From the NCBI GenBank assembly GCA_000383355.1, contig KB911102.1, positions 111,080 through 175,079 of the forward strand: a stretch of DNA of 64,000 nt. Reading direction: 5' to 3'. Below, piece after piece: positions 1 to 8,818 of this stretch (within the stretch, counting starts at the first letter, position 1; each line of letters opens with the position of its first letter). The translations under genes were made by a program, and so were the position numbers. The DNA comes from Flavobacterium sp. SCGC AAA160-P02. Lineage in GTDB: Bacteria; Bacteroidota; Bacteroidia; Flavobacteriales; Flavobacteriaceae. A model generated the notes under the pieces. That model did not search any database and was not told where the DNA came from. It saw only the letters and a program-made list of their open reading frames with translations.

Positions 1-85
1 TTACTTTTACTGCATTAGCAAGAGCATCTACACCTCTTTTAAGGCCGTCTCTTGCGTCACTATCAAATTTTATATCTTTTGCCAT
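1..85 (-). CDS. groEL: Chaperonin GroEL, N-terminal fragment cut by window edge
   Basis: Reverse translation from the ATG at 85 gives [20 protein letters not shown] and on, the highly conserved start of the 60-kDa chaperonin. Only the first 28 or so residues lie in the window; the rest runs off the left edge. It follows groES on the same strand after a 21-base gap, the standard groESL operon. GroEL forms the cytoplasmic double-ring folding chamber that works with GroES and ATP. The family call is near certain from the N-terminus and context, though no catalytic residues can be inspected here. Confidence 0.95.
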   Translation of the reverse strand, partial: MAKDIKFDSDARDGLKRGVDALANAVKV

Positions 86-106
86 TTTGATTTGTTTTTT
101 TGAAAA

Positions 107-382
107 TTATACAATTGCTAAAATGTCGCTTTCGCGCATCATTAAATAGTCTTTTCCTTCAAGTTTTAAGTCAGTTCCACCATATTTTCCATACAAGACT
201 GTGTCACCTATTTTTACGGTTAAAGGTTCATCTTTTTTGCCATTCCCAACAGCAACAACAGTTCCTTTTTGTGGTTTTTCTTTTGCGTTGTCTGGAATAA
301 TAATACCAGAAGCTGTTGTAGTTTCTGCGGCAGCTGGTTCTACAAGAACTCTATCTGCTAGAGGTTGAATGTTTAATCCCAT
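107..382 (-). CDS. groES: Co-chaperonin GroES (10 kDa)
   Basis: This 91-residue protein matches the full normal length of GroES. It starts with the typical [12 protein letters not shown] strand, then the mobile loop that contacts GroEL (about residues 19-36, [20 protein letters not shown]) and ends with the usual [20 protein letters not shown] and DILAIV segment. GroES caps the GroEL cavity in the cytoplasm. It is the first gene of the groESL pair. No CIRCE-like inverted repeat and no exact TAnnTTTG promoter was found in the 383-496 upstream region; the nearest candidate has one extra base in the spacer. Confidence 0.97.
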   Translation of the reverse strand: MGLNIQPLADRVLVEPAAAETTTASGIIIPDNAKEKPQKGTVVAVGNGKKDEPLTVKIGDTVLYGKYGGTDLKLEGKDYLMMRESDILAIV

Positions 383-496
383 TTGTATAAATATTTATTT
401 TTAATTGATTTTCAAAGAATAAGTAGTCAGTAATTATGCCATTTAACAAGAACTGACAATTTTTCAATATACTCTATCTAATTTTAATTTTAACTC

Positions 497-537
497 AAAA
501 AAAAATGCCAACGTGTCATTTCGTTGGCATTTTTTTT
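497..537 (-). terminator. Rho-independent terminator after secG
   Basis: The arm AATGCCAACG (about 503-512) pairs with CGTTGGCATT (522-531) around a short loop and is flanked by A and T runs. It lies just downstream of secG on the minus strand and ends the miaB-secG operon before groES. The flanking runs mean it could work in both directions. Confidence 0.8.
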
Positions 538-551
538 GACGCTTACAAAGC

Positions 552-890
552 TTAGTTATTTAACGAATCGTTAGTAGCTGGCATTGAAGATTCAGTAGTT
601 TTTGGAGTTGATCTAATATCCTCTAGCGTATTATCTAGTTTAATATCTGATGAACCATTTCTTTCTATGGAAAAATTAGACAACAAAATTAATGCAAACA
701 TTGCAATTGCCAAAGTCCAAGTTGTTCTGTCTAAGAAATTATTTGTGTTTTGTACACCTCCTAAAGATTGTGCTCCACCACCACCAAATGAGGACGATAA
801 TCCTCCACCTTTTGGATTTTGAACCATTACTATTAAAATTAATATAACGGCTACAAGTAGTATCACAGCTAGAAATAAGTTATAACTCAT
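552..890 (-). CDS. secG: Preprotein translocase subunit SecG
   Basis: This is a 112-residue protein with two hydrophobic segments (about 5-22 and 57-73) separated by the SecG signature QNPKGGGLSSSFGGGGAQ. SecG is the small accessory subunit of the SecYEG inner-membrane channel. A longer open frame reaches 947, but the ATG at 890 starts directly before the first membrane segment and leaves a 7-base gap to the upstream gene, so it is preferred. The Ser/Asn-rich tail of about 30 residues is typical of Bacteroidota SecG. It is the last gene of the miaB operon. Confidence 0.92.
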   Translation of the reverse strand: MSYNLFLAVILLVAVILILIVMVQNPKGGGLSSSFGGGGAQSLGGVQNTNNFLDRTTWTLAIAMFALILLSNFSIERNGSSDIKLDNTLEDIRSTPKTTESSMPATNDSLNN

Positions 891-897
891 GATTTTA

Positions 898-1608
898 TTA
901 TTTTTGTAAAATTTTAATTCTTTTAATTTGGTCTGCAAAGAAACCACTTTTTTCTGGATATTTCAAACTTAAAATCTCATAAGCTTTTATAGCATTTGAG
1001 AACTTTTTTTGTTCTAAGTACACCTTTGCTAATGTCTCTGTCATTAAGGATGTGTCCGATTTATTTTTAGGAATAGAAACAGTTATTTTCTCATCATTTT
1101 TTACAGAGACAATCTTTGGATTATTCTCAATAAAACGATCAATTATAAACTCTTTGTCATTTTTTTTAGTTTCTAATCCCTCTCTTTTTATAGGTTTTTG
1201 AACAGAAATTTGAAGCCATTGTTGAAAAGAATGAGTTTCATTTTTTGAAAAGTTAATAGGGGTTCCCAAGGCTAATTCTTGTTCTATATTTGGCAGTATT
1301 TCTTGAAACTCAAAAACATCTTGTTGGGCTATTTTTTGACTAATTTGATGATGAATATCAGCGGTATTCTCAAAAGATGTTGAAGTAATAAAGTCAAATA
1401 AAACAGTTCTATCTGAAGTGAAAGCAGCAGTAGTTTTTAATTCGTTGTTGTACCTAAAACTTTCTTGATTATTTAACCCTTTTAAATAAAGGGCTCTGGC
1501 TGACTGAAAATACGGATATTCTTTAATGATCTTTTTTAACTCAGAAGTTTGATGATCTTTTAGGATATCAGGATTAGAGATTAAATTTGTATAAATTTCT
1601 ATGTTCAT
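898..1608 (-). CDS. TPR-like protein of the lptE-secG operon
   Basis: This 236-residue protein has no signal peptide. The C-terminus (about 190-232, TLAKVYLEQKKFSNAIKAYE and following) looks like one tetratricopeptide repeat; the middle is acidic and low in recognisable motifs. Its ATG overlaps the lptE stop by one base (TAATG), which implies translational coupling. It matches the unnamed tetratricopeptide protein commonly found between lptE and secG in flavobacteria. A role in envelope biogenesis is suggested only by the neighbours. Confidence 0.75.
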   Translation of the reverse strand: MNIEIYTNLISNPDILKDHQTSELKKIIKEYPYFQSARALYLKGLNNQESFRYNNELKTTAAFTSDRTVLFDFITSTSFENTADIHHQISQKIAQQDVFEFQEILPNIEQELALGTPINFSKNETHSFQQWLQISVQKPIKREGLETKKNDKEFIIDRFIENNPKIVSVKNDEKITVSIPKNKSDTSLMTETLAKVYLEQKKFSNAIKAYEILSLKYPEKSGFFADQIKRIKILQK

Positions 1609-2114
1609 TACCAGTTTCCTAAAGAAGCATTAAAAATATCCTGAATAATTCTTTCTAAAATTTCATCCAGAGCAGCGTCTAAAACACCTCCTGTTAATTG
1701 AGCATTTGCATCAAAATCTGAATAAAATGAAAATTGCTTTTCAAAATCATCCTCTTCTTTTAAACGATTATAAAAGCGCACATTTACAGTAATAGTGAGT
1801 CTGTTTTGTGCCGCTGTTTGCTGAGATGTTGCACTCATTGGATTTACACGATAGCCAGTAATTTCTCCTTCAAAACGCAGATCTCCTCCAGTTCTAGTTT
1901 GTTCTAGATTTGTTTGTCTTAAAAATAAATCTTGCATGTCTTGTGTAAAACGCTGACTTAATTGAGGTTCAATTAAAGCTGCTTGATTTGGAAAAAAATC
2001 TATTTGAATTGTTTTAGCATCTCCCGTAGACCCTCCATTAAATTTATAGATACCACAACTTGAAATAAGTAATGTAACTAGAAGAAACATCAAGATAAAT
2101 GTTGTTTTTTTCAT
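1608..2114 (-). CDS. lptE: LptE family LPS-assembly lipoprotein
   Basis: This is a 168-residue lipoprotein: residues 1-20 form a signal with lipobox LISSC (Cys20), followed by GIYKFNGGS. The body has the LptE-like pattern in which an oligomeric beta-barrel partner is plugged (IQIDFFPNQA, then a long beta-rich stretch ending in an ILERIIQDIFNASLGNW helix). In the LPS pathway LptE sits with LptD in the outer membrane and helps insert LPS. The operon with secG and the sigma-54 regulator is the usual flavobacterial order. Lipoprotein status is seen directly; the LptE assignment rests on family resemblance. Confidence 0.85.
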   Translation of the reverse strand: MKKTTFILMFLLVTLLISSCGIYKFNGGSTGDAKTIQIDFFPNQAALIEPQLSQRFTQDMQDLFLRQTNLEQTRTGGDLRFEGEITGYRVNPMSATSQQTAAQNRLTITVNVRFYNRLKEEDDFEKQFSFYSDFDANAQLTGGVLDAALDEILERIIQDIFNASLGNW

Positions 2115-2138
2115 AATTATTTCAAATGTACAACTTAA

Positions 2139-3365
2139 TTATAAATCGTATTGTTTGATTTTTCTGTACAAGGTTCGTTCCGAAATACCCAGTTCTTTAG
2201 CAGCTAATTTTCTTTTGTTATTATTTTTTTCTAAAGACCGCTTAATCATTTCAATTTCTTTCTCTTGTAGAGAGAGATTCTCAGATTCCTCAATATCTTC
2301 AGCAAAATCGTATTCATTCTTAGGTGTTGCGTGTTGAGGTAATTTAACTACTTCAACAGGGTAATGTTCTTGTTCTTTTTCTTGGTATATTTTTTCAATT
2401 AATTGATGGTTTTCTTCTTGTACTTTTTCTGAGTTTCCACTTCGCATTAAATCAAGTGTCAATTTTTTTAGATCATTAATATCATTCCTCATATCAAAGA
2501 GAACCTTGTACATGATATCTCTTTCAGTAGAAAAATCGCTTTTAGAAGAGTTCCCTCCAATAAGCGCAGGTAAATTTCCTTTATTATTAGGTAAATATTG
2601 CCCCATTTTTTCAGCAGTAATCAGTCTCTTTTCTTCAACTACAGATATTTGTTCTGCAATATTTCTCAACTGACGTATGTTTCCTGGAAAACGATAATTT
2701 AAAAGAAGGTTTGTAGCATTTTCATCTAATCGAATTGTAGGCATTCGGTATTTTTGAGCAAAATCTGAGGCAAATTTTCGAAACAATAAATGAATGTCTT
2801 CTTTTCTATCCCTTAATGGAGGAAGGTGAATTTCAATGGTGCTTAGCCTGTAATACAAATCTTCTCTAAATTTTTCTTTTTCAATAGCAAGTTGCATGTT
2901 TAAGTTTGTTGCAGCTACAATTCTAACATTGGTCTTTTGAACTTGAGAGGAGCCTACTTTTATAAATTCTCCGTTCTCTAAAACACGCAATAATCTAACT
3001 TGAGTAGTTAAGGGTAATTCACCAACTTCATCTAAAAAAATTGTTCCACCATCTGCTACTTCAAAATACCCTTTTCTGGCGGCTGAGGCTCCTGTAAAAG
3101 CTCCTTTCTCATGACCAAATAATTCACTATCTATTGTTCCTTCCGGAATTGCACCACAGTTTACAGCAATATATTTAGCATGTTTTCTGTGGGATAATTG
3201 ATGGATTATTTTTGGAATACTTTCTTTACCAACGCCACTTTCGCCGGTAACTAGTACTGATATATCTGTAGGAGAAACTCGCACTGCTTTTTCAAGTGCT
3301 CTACTGAGTTGAACATCATTTCCTATGATGCCAAATCGTTGTTTTACTGTTTGTAAGTTTTCCAT
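2139..3365 (-). CDS. Sigma-54-dependent transcriptional activator without a receiver domain
   Basis: This 408-residue bacterial enhancer-binding protein starts almost directly with the AAA+ domain. It shows Walker A GESGVGKE (41-48), the sigma-54 contact loop GAFTGA (88-93), Walker B GTIFLDE (107-113) and a C-terminal Fis-type helix-turn-helix (KLAAKELGISERTLYRKIKQ). A poorly conserved linker of about 100 residues separates the two. No N-terminal response-regulator or GAF domain is present, so control is probably by level, partner proteins or the linker. It begins 6 bases after miaB and is co-transcribed with lptE and secG. The regulated genes are unknown. Confidence 0.92.
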   Translation of the reverse strand: MENLQTVKQRFGIIGNDVQLSRALEKAVRVSPTDISVLVTGESGVGKESIPKIIHQLSHRKHAKYIAVNCGAIPEGTIDSELFGHEKGAFTGASAARKGYFEVADGGTIFLDEVGELPLTTQVRLLRVLENGEFIKVGSSQVQKTNVRIVAATNLNMQLAIEKEKFREDLYYRLSTIEIHLPPLRDRKEDIHLLFRKFASDFAQKYRMPTIRLDENATNLLLNYRFPGNIRQLRNIAEQISVVEEKRLITAEKMGQYLPNNKGNLPALIGGNSSKSDFSTERDIMYKVLFDMRNDINDLKKLTLDLMRSGNSEKVQEENHQLIEKIYQEKEQEHYPVEVVKLPQHATPKNEYDFAEDIEESENLSLQEKEIEMIKRSLEKNNNKRKLAAKELGISERTLYRKIKQYDL

Positions 3366-3371
3366 ACTGTT

Positions 3372-4829
3372 TTAGTTATTTTCTGAATATCCAACAGCAA
3401 CACCTTTTAAGGTTGCTGAGGTACAATTCTCAACTTTTACATTTACAAACTCACCTAATTGGTATTGTTCTTTTGGAAAAACAATGACTGTGTTTTGTGT
3501 ATTTCTTCCTTTCCATTGGTTTGGATCTTTTTTTGAAGTTCCTTCAATTAGTACTTCTTCAGTTTTACCAAGATGTTGTTGAGTTCTATATAAACTATGT
3601 ATTTGTTGGAGATCAATAATTTCTTGCAGGCGTCTTTTCTTTATAGAATGAGGAACATCATCTGGCATTTTTTTTGCCGCTAAAGTTCCTGGTCTTTCAG
3701 AGTATGCAAACATAAAACCAAAGTCATATTTTACATACTTCATCAGTTCTAAAGTGTCTTTGTGATCTTCTTCTGTTTCTCCACAAAAACCAACAATCAT
3801 GTCTTGAGAAAGTGATATTTCTGGAATAATTTTAAAGATATTGTCTACCAGTTGTTTGTATTCTTCTCGAGTATGCTGTCTATTCATTGCTTTTAGCATC
3901 GTATTGCTTCCGCTCTGAACAGGTAAGTGAATGTATTTACAGATGTTTTTATGTCTTGCCATCACATGAATTACATCTAAACTCATATCTTGTGGGTTAG
4001 AGGTTGAAAAACGAAAACGTGTCTTTGGAAATTTAATAGCACACATGTCTAGCAAGTGAGCAAAATCTACCGCAGTTGCCTGGGCAATTTCAGAAGCTTT
4101 TTTTAAATCTTTTTTTAATCCTCCACCAAACCATAAATAACTATCTACATTTTGACCAAGTAGCGTAATTTCTTTAAAGTTTTTATCAACCATTTCTTGA
4201 ATTTCTACAATAATACTTTTAGGATCACGACTTCTTTCTCTTCCTCTGGTAAAAGGAACTACACAAAAAGTACACATGTTATCACAACCACGAGTAATAG
4301 ATACAAACGCAGAAACTCCATTAGAATTTAATCGAACAGGAGAAACATCTCCATAGGTTTCATCTTTAGATAAAATAACATTGATGGCGTCTCTACCTTC
4401 ATTTACCTCGGTCAATAGATTTGGAAGGTCTCTGTAAGCATCTGGACCAACAACTAAATCAACAATTTTTTCTTCTTCTAAAAATTTTTCTTTCAGACGT
4501 TCTGCCATGCAGCCTAAAACCCCAACTTTCATGGTTGGATTTACTTTCTTAACGGCATTGTATTTTTGTAAACGTCTTCGAACAGTTGTCTCTGCTTTTT
4601 CTCTAATTGAACAGGTATTTACTAAAACTAAATCTGCTTCTTCTAGTATTTGAGTGGTGTTATATCCTTCTTTGTCAAGAATTGAAGCAACAATTTCGCT
4701 ATCGTTCATGTTCATTTGACACCCATAACTTTCTATGAAAAGTTTTTTTGTGTTTTCTGCCTTTTTTACAGTCACAAGTGCTTTCCCTTGTATCTTTTCG
4801 TCTATTGTTTTTTCTGTATGCTTCATCAT
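3372..4829 (-). CDS. miaB: tRNA-2-methylthio-N6-dimethylallyladenosine synthase MiaB
   Basis: MiaB is a radical SAM methylthiotransferase that adds the ms2 group to i6A37 of tRNAs reading UNN codons. The N-terminal UPF0004 domain has the three cluster cysteines (ESYGCQMN, LVNTCSIRE, LGCMAE; about Cys37, 73, 107), the radical SAM motif is RGCDNMCTFC (about Cys182/186/189), and the C-terminus carries a TRAM-like domain. A longer frame to 4877 exists, but a TAnnTTTG promoter at 4842-4849 (minus) lies inside that extension, so the start is the ATG at 4829 or 4826. It leads the operon miaB-regulator-lptE-TPR-secG. Confidence 0.95.
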   Translation of the reverse strand: MMKHTEKTIDEKIQGKALVTVKKAENTKKLFIESYGCQMNMNDSEIVASILDKEGYNTTQILEEADLVLVNTCSIREKAETTVRRRLQKYNAVKKVNPTMKVGVLGCMAERLKEKFLEEEKIVDLVVGPDAYRDLPNLLTEVNEGRDAINVILSKDETYGDVSPVRLNSNGVSAFVSITRGCDNMCTFCVVPFTRGRERSRDPKSIIVEIQEMVDKNFKEITLLGQNVDSYLWFGGGLKKDLKKASEIAQATAVDFAHLLDMCAIKFPKTRFRFSTSNPQDMSLDVIHVMARHKNICKYIHLPVQSGSNTMLKAMNRQHTREEYKQLVDNIFKIIPEISLSQDMIVGFCGETEEDHKDTLELMKYVKYDFGFMFAYSERPGTLAAKKMPDDVPHSIKKRRLQEIIDLQQIHSLYRTQQHLGKTEEVLIEGTSKKDPNQWKGRNTQNTVIVFPKEQYQLGEFVNVKVENCTSATLKGVAVGYSENN

Positions 4830-4841
4830 ATAAATTGAAGA

Positions 4842-4849
4842 CAAATATA
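4842..4849 (-). promoter_or_regulatory. Candidate -7 element of the miaB operon
   Basis: Read on the minus strand this is TATATTTG, an exact fit to the Bacteroidota -7 consensus TAnnTTTG, ending about 12 bases before the proposed miaB ATG at 4829. No clear TTG at -33 was seen. Confidence 0.5.
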
Positions 4850-4957
4850 CAACCAAAATAGAAAAAATATGACACATTGGCAGAATAAATTACGCTAAAT
4901 TCCTGTTAAAATCTGAGTAGATTTATCAGAAAAAACAATATATATAAAAAAACTCTC

Positions 4958-4965
4958 TACTTTTG
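4958..4965 (+). promoter_or_regulatory. topA: Candidate -7 element upstream of topA
   Basis: TACTTTTG fits TAnnTTTG and is followed by a leader of about 50 bases before the topA ATG at 5020. No TTG at the -33 position is evident. The weak arms CCTAA and TTAGG lie in the leader. Confidence 0.45.
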
Positions 4966-5019
4966 CAATCCTAAACCGAGTTCTCTTAGGTCTCAATTTA
5001 AGCGAAATAACAATCATAT

Positions 5020-7518
5020 ATGGCAAAAAATTTAGTAATTGTAGAGTCACCAGCAAAGGCAAAAACTATTGAAAAATTTTTAGGGAAAGACTTTCAAGTA
5101 GAATCAAGTTATGGTCATATTGCAGACTTACCATCCAAAGAATTAGGGATTGATGTTGACGGAGATTTTAGCCCAAAATATATCATTTCAGATGATAAAA
5201 AGCCAGTTGTTAAGAAGTTAAAAGCTTTGGCAAAAAAAGCAGATATTGTTTGGTTGGCTAGTGATGAGGACAGAGAAGGAGAGGCAATTGCATGGCATTT
5301 AAAAGAGCAGTTAAACTTAGAAGACAAAAATACAAAACGTATTGTTTTTCATGAAATTACTAAGAAAGCAATTCTAAAAGCCGTAGAGAATCCTAGAGAT
5401 ATTGACTATAATATGGTGAATGCTCAACAGGCAAGAAGAGTTTTAGATAGATTAGTAGGCTACGAATTATCTCCAGTATTATGGAGAAAAGTTAAAGGAG
5501 GCTTATCTGCAGGAAGAGTTCAATCTGTTGCTGTTAGATTAATTGTTGAAAAAGAAAGAAGTATTCAGCAATTTAAAGCTGATACACATTATAAGGTAGT
5601 TGCTCAGTTTTTTAATACCGAAGGAAAATCTTTTAAAGCAATTATTCCAAAGAATTTTGAATCAAAAACATCTGCAGAAGCATTTTTAAAGTCATGTTCT
5701 ACTTCAGAATTTTCAATAGCTGATTTATCAAAAAAACCAGCAAAAAAATCTCCCGCAGCACCTTTTACAACCTCAACTTTACAGCAAGAAGCGTCAAGAA
5801 AATTAGGGTATCCAGTAGGTAAAACCATGCAGGTTGCTCAGCGATTGTATGAAGCAGGTCTGATTACTTATATGAGAACAGATAGTGTAAACTTATCTGT
5901 AGATGCAAGGGATGCAGCTGAAGAAGAAATTACTAATTTTTACGGAAAAGAATATAGCAAGCAACGCGTTTTTAAGTCTAAGGTAAAAGGAGCTCAAGAA
6001 GCTCACGAAGCCATTAGACCAACCAACATGAAATTGCATTCTATTGATAAAGAGTATGATCAAAATAGGTTATATGATTTAATTTGGAAGAGAACATTGG
6101 CTTCACAAATGAGTGATGCGCAATTAGAACGTACAAACGTTAAGATTGAGAATTCTGATAATGACAAAATTTTTACTGCAAATGGTGAAATGATAAATTT
6201 TGATGGTTTTCTAAAGGTATATTTAGAAGGAAATGATAATGAAGATGAAGAAAAAGCAGGAATGTTACCTAATTTAAAAATTGGAGAGCATCTAGGGTAT
6301 AACTTTATCAATGCAACACAGCGTTTTACAAGTCCGCCATACAGGTTTACTGAAGCATCTTTGGTAAAGCAGCTAGAAGAATTAGGAATAGGAAGACCCT
6401 CTACGTATGCGCCTACAATTTCTACAGTACAAAGAAGAGGGTACGTAGAGAAAGGACAAAATGAAGGGTTAGAAAGAATATATGAGCAAATAATTTTAAC
6501 AAAAGAATCATTAAACACTCAAACATTAACGGAGAAAACAGGTGCTGATAAAAATAAATTGATACCAACTGACATTGGTAATATCGTAAATGATTTTCTG
6601 GTAACAAACTTTTCTAACATTCTAGATTTTGGATTTACAGCTAAAGTAGAATCTTCGTTTGATGATATCTCTGAAGGAGATGAAAACTGGACAGAGATGA
6701 TTAAAGGTTTCTATTCAAAATTTCATGAAAATGTAGAAGACGTAAAAGAAAATGCAGAAAGAGAAAGTGGAGAGCGTATTTTAGGAAATCATCCAGAATC
6801 TGGCAAAACAGTTTTAGTTCGTCTTGGTAAATTTGGACCAATAGCTCAAATTGGAGCACCAGAAGATGAAGAAAAACAATTTGCAAGTTTGAATAAAGAT
6901 CAAAATTTAGGAACCATAACCATAGAAGAGGCTTTAGAATTATTTTTATTACCAAAAACAATTGGTGATTATGAAAACAATGAAGTAGTAGTTGCAAATG
7001 GACGGTTTGGCCCATACATTCGTTTTGATAGTATGTTTGTTTCTTTAGATAAAGGAGAGAACCCAATGTCTGTAGATTTAGATAGGGCAGTAGCGTTAAT
7101 TGAAGCTAAGCGAAAAGCAGATGCTCCGGTTGGTTTCCATGATGAGTTACCGATTCAAAAAGGAGTTGGACGATTTGGACCATTTCTTAAATGGAATTCA
7201 ATGTTTATTAATGTCAATAAAAGATATGATTTTGACAATCTCTCACCAACTGACATGACAGAATTAATTGAAGAAAAGATACAAAAAGAAAAAGATAAGC
7301 TAATTCATCATTGGGAAGATGTTGGAATAAGAGTAGAAAAAGCACGTTGGGGTAGGTTTCATGTTTTGAAAGGAAAAATAAAAATTGAACTGCCAAAAAC
7401 CACAAAAATTGATGCAATTACAAAAGAAGCAGCAGTTAAGATGATTGAATCAAAAACTCCAAAAAAAAAGACAGTAAAAAAGAAGTTAGTTAAGAAAAAA
7501 CTATCACAAAAGAAATAA
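5020..7518 (+). CDS. topA: DNA topoisomerase I (type IA)
   Basis: At 832 residues this is a full-length bacterial TopA. The N-terminal Toprim domain begins LVIVESPAKAKTIEKFLG with the acidic DEDREGEAIAWH motif; the catalytic tyrosine is Tyr284 in GLITYMRTDS. Four-domain core motifs such as IGRPSTYAP follow. The C-terminus has Topo-C repeat modules (VRLGKFGPIAQIG, VANGRFGPYIRFD, GVGRFGPFLKW, ARWGRFHVL) and ends in a lysine-rich tail, with no Cys4 zinc fingers. The enzyme relaxes negative supercoils. It is followed after 36 bases by the arginase-like gene and the gld genes, an order often seen in flavobacteria. Confidence 0.97.
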   Translation: MAKNLVIVESPAKAKTIEKFLGKDFQVESSYGHIADLPSKELGIDVDGDFSPKYIISDDKKPVVKKLKALAKKADIVWLASDEDREGEAIAWHLKEQLNLEDKNTKRIVFHEITKKAILKAVENPRDIDYNMVNAQQARRVLDRLVGYELSPVLWRKVKGGLSAGRVQSVAVRLIVEKERSIQQFKADTHYKVVAQFFNTEGKSFKAIIPKNFESKTSAEAFLKSCSTSEFSIADLSKKPAKKSPAAPFTTSTLQQEASRKLGYPVGKTMQVAQRLYEAGLITYMRTDSVNLSVDARDAAEEEITNFYGKEYSKQRVFKSKVKGAQEAHEAIRPTNMKLHSIDKEYDQNRLYDLIWKRTLASQMSDAQLERTNVKIENSDNDKIFTANGEMINFDGFLKVYLEGNDNEDEEKAGMLPNLKIGEHLGYNFINATQRFTSPPYRFTEASLVKQLEELGIGRPSTYAPTISTVQRRGYVEKGQNEGLERIYEQIILTKESLNTQTLTEKTGADKNKLIPTDIGNIVNDFLVTNFSNILDFGFTAKVESSFDDISEGDENWTEMIKGFYSKFHENVEDVKENAERESGERILGNHPESGKTVLVRLGKFGPIAQIGAPEDEEKQFASLNKDQNLGTITIEEALELFLLPKTIGDYENNEVVVANGRFGPYIRFDSMFVSLDKGENPMSVDLDRAVALIEAKRKADAPVGFHDELPIQKGVGRFGPFLKWNSMFINVNKRYDFDNLSPTDMTELIEEKIQKEKDKLIHHWEDVGIRVEKARWGRFHVLKGKIKIELPKTTKIDAITKEAAVKMIESKTPKKKTVKKKLVKKKLSQKK

Positions 7519-7554
7519 TAAATCATTATCTTGCAAACTTATTATTAAGAATAA

Positions 7555-8715
7555 ATGAACGCTGATTTTTTAATCCCTATAAAAGACTCCGTAGTTGCAC
7601 ATTCTGTATTGTTGCCACCAAACTCTCTTGGCGCAATTATGCAAGTACATACTCAAACAGATGGGTTCCCAGATTTAATAGGTATTAATATAGCTATTCT
7701 TGGTGTTGAAGAAGATAGAAATACCGAAGATAATTTAGGGAGTGGTAAAGATTTACATCATATCCGCAGACATTTATACCAACTATTTCCTGGGAATTGG
7801 AATACTTCAATAGCAGACATAGGAAACATAAAAAAAGGTGATTCAACTTCAGATACTCATTTTGCAGTTACTAAAGTTATTGCTGATTTATTAAAACTAA
7901 ATATTATTCCAATTATTATTGGTGGTGGTCAGGACACCACCTTTTCAAACTATAAGGCATACGATGCATTAGAGCAAACTGTAAATTTAGTAGCAGTAGA
8001 TAGTATGTTTGATTTGGGTAATCTTGAAGATGAATTGTCTTCAAAATCATATTTAAGTAAGATAATTATGGAGGTACCAAGTAATCTTTTTAATTATAGT
8101 AATATTGGATATCAAACTTATTTTAATTCTCAAGAAGAAATTAATTTAATTCAAGGGTTAAATTTTGATGCCTACAGATTAGGGGAAGCTAAAGACTTAG
8201 AGATTGTAGAGCCAGTTTTTAGGGATGCAGATATTGTTAGTATAGATATTGGTGCTGTTAGGCAAAGTGATGCTCCTGCTAATAATAATGTGTCTCCAAA
8301 TGGTTTTTATGGAGAAGAAATTTGTGCAATTTCTAGATATGCAGGAATAAGTGATAAGGTAACATCCTTTGGTATTTATGAGTACAATTCAACATATGAC
8401 GCTAACTATCAAACAGCCCATTTAATAGCTCAAATGATATGGTATTTTATAGAGGGCGTTAATTTTAGAGCAAAAGACTATCCCTTTAGCACAAAAGATG
8501 ACTATCAAAAGTTTACTGTTTTATTAGAAGATGATGATCCAATAAATTTTCACAAAAGCAATAAGACAGGAAGATGGTGGATGGAGATTAATTTAATAAA
8601 AGATAATAAATATAAAAGACATGCGTTAATACCATGTACCTATAACGATTATTTAGAAACAACAAATCAACAAATTCCAGATAGATGGTTTAAAGCGCAA
8701 AGAAAAATGCTTTGA
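7555..8715 (+). CDS. Arginase/formimidoylglutamase-fold protein with degenerate metal site (probable pseudoenzyme)
   Basis: This 386-residue protein has an overall arginase/agmatinase/formimidoylglutamase pattern, but the manganese ligands are eroded. The usual GGDHS is GGGQD (123-127, His to Gln); DAHxD is DSMFD (149-153, His to Met); SxDxDxxDP is SIDIGAVRQSDAP (229-241, second Asp to Gly). Three of the six canonical ligands are therefore missing. Automated pipelines would call it a formimidoylglutamase, yet hydrolysis looks unlikely. It sits between topA and gldK on the same strand, so a structural or regulatory link to the type IX secretion genes is possible but unproven. Confidence 0.8.
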   Translation: MNADFLIPIKDSVVAHSVLLPPNSLGAIMQVHTQTDGFPDLIGINIAILGVEEDRNTEDNLGSGKDLHHIRRHLYQLFPGNWNTSIADIGNIKKGDSTSDTHFAVTKVIADLLKLNIIPIIIGGGQDTTFSNYKAYDALEQTVNLVAVDSMFDLGNLEDELSSKSYLSKIIMEVPSNLFNYSNIGYQTYFNSQEEINLIQGLNFDAYRLGEAKDLEIVEPVFRDADIVSIDIGAVRQSDAPANNNVSPNGFYGEEICAISRYAGISDKVTSFGIYEYNSTYDANYQTAHLIAQMIWYFIEGVNFRAKDYPFSTKDDYQKFTVLLEDDDPINFHKSNKTGRWWMEINLIKDNKYKRHALIPCTYNDYLETTNQQIPDRWFKAQRKML

Positions 8716-8739
8716 GCAAAAGACATTTATAATCTTTAG

Positions 8740-8771
8740 GTTAAAACACACTTATTTCGTTGTGTTTTAAC
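8740..8771. repeat. Inverted repeat upstream of gldK
   Basis: GTTAAAACACA (8740-8750) and TGTGTTTTAAC (8761-8771) form an 11-bp perfect stem with a 10-base loop in the gap before gldK. On the plus strand no T run follows, so it is not a textbook terminator for the arginase-like gene. It may be a weak terminator, an mRNA 5' structure or an operator. Confidence 0.6.
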
Positions 8772-8818
8772 AAAAAAAATTATAGGTTTACTAACTTTTC
8801 CTGGAAAGACAATAAAAT

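Noticed and set aside
383..496. CIRCE element before groES
   Set aside because: No TTAGCACTC-like inverted repeat was found; the region has only AT-rich sequence.
6060..6518. 152-codon minus-strand frame inside topA
   Set aside because: It is antisense to the conserved topoisomerase core; long shadow frames are expected here.
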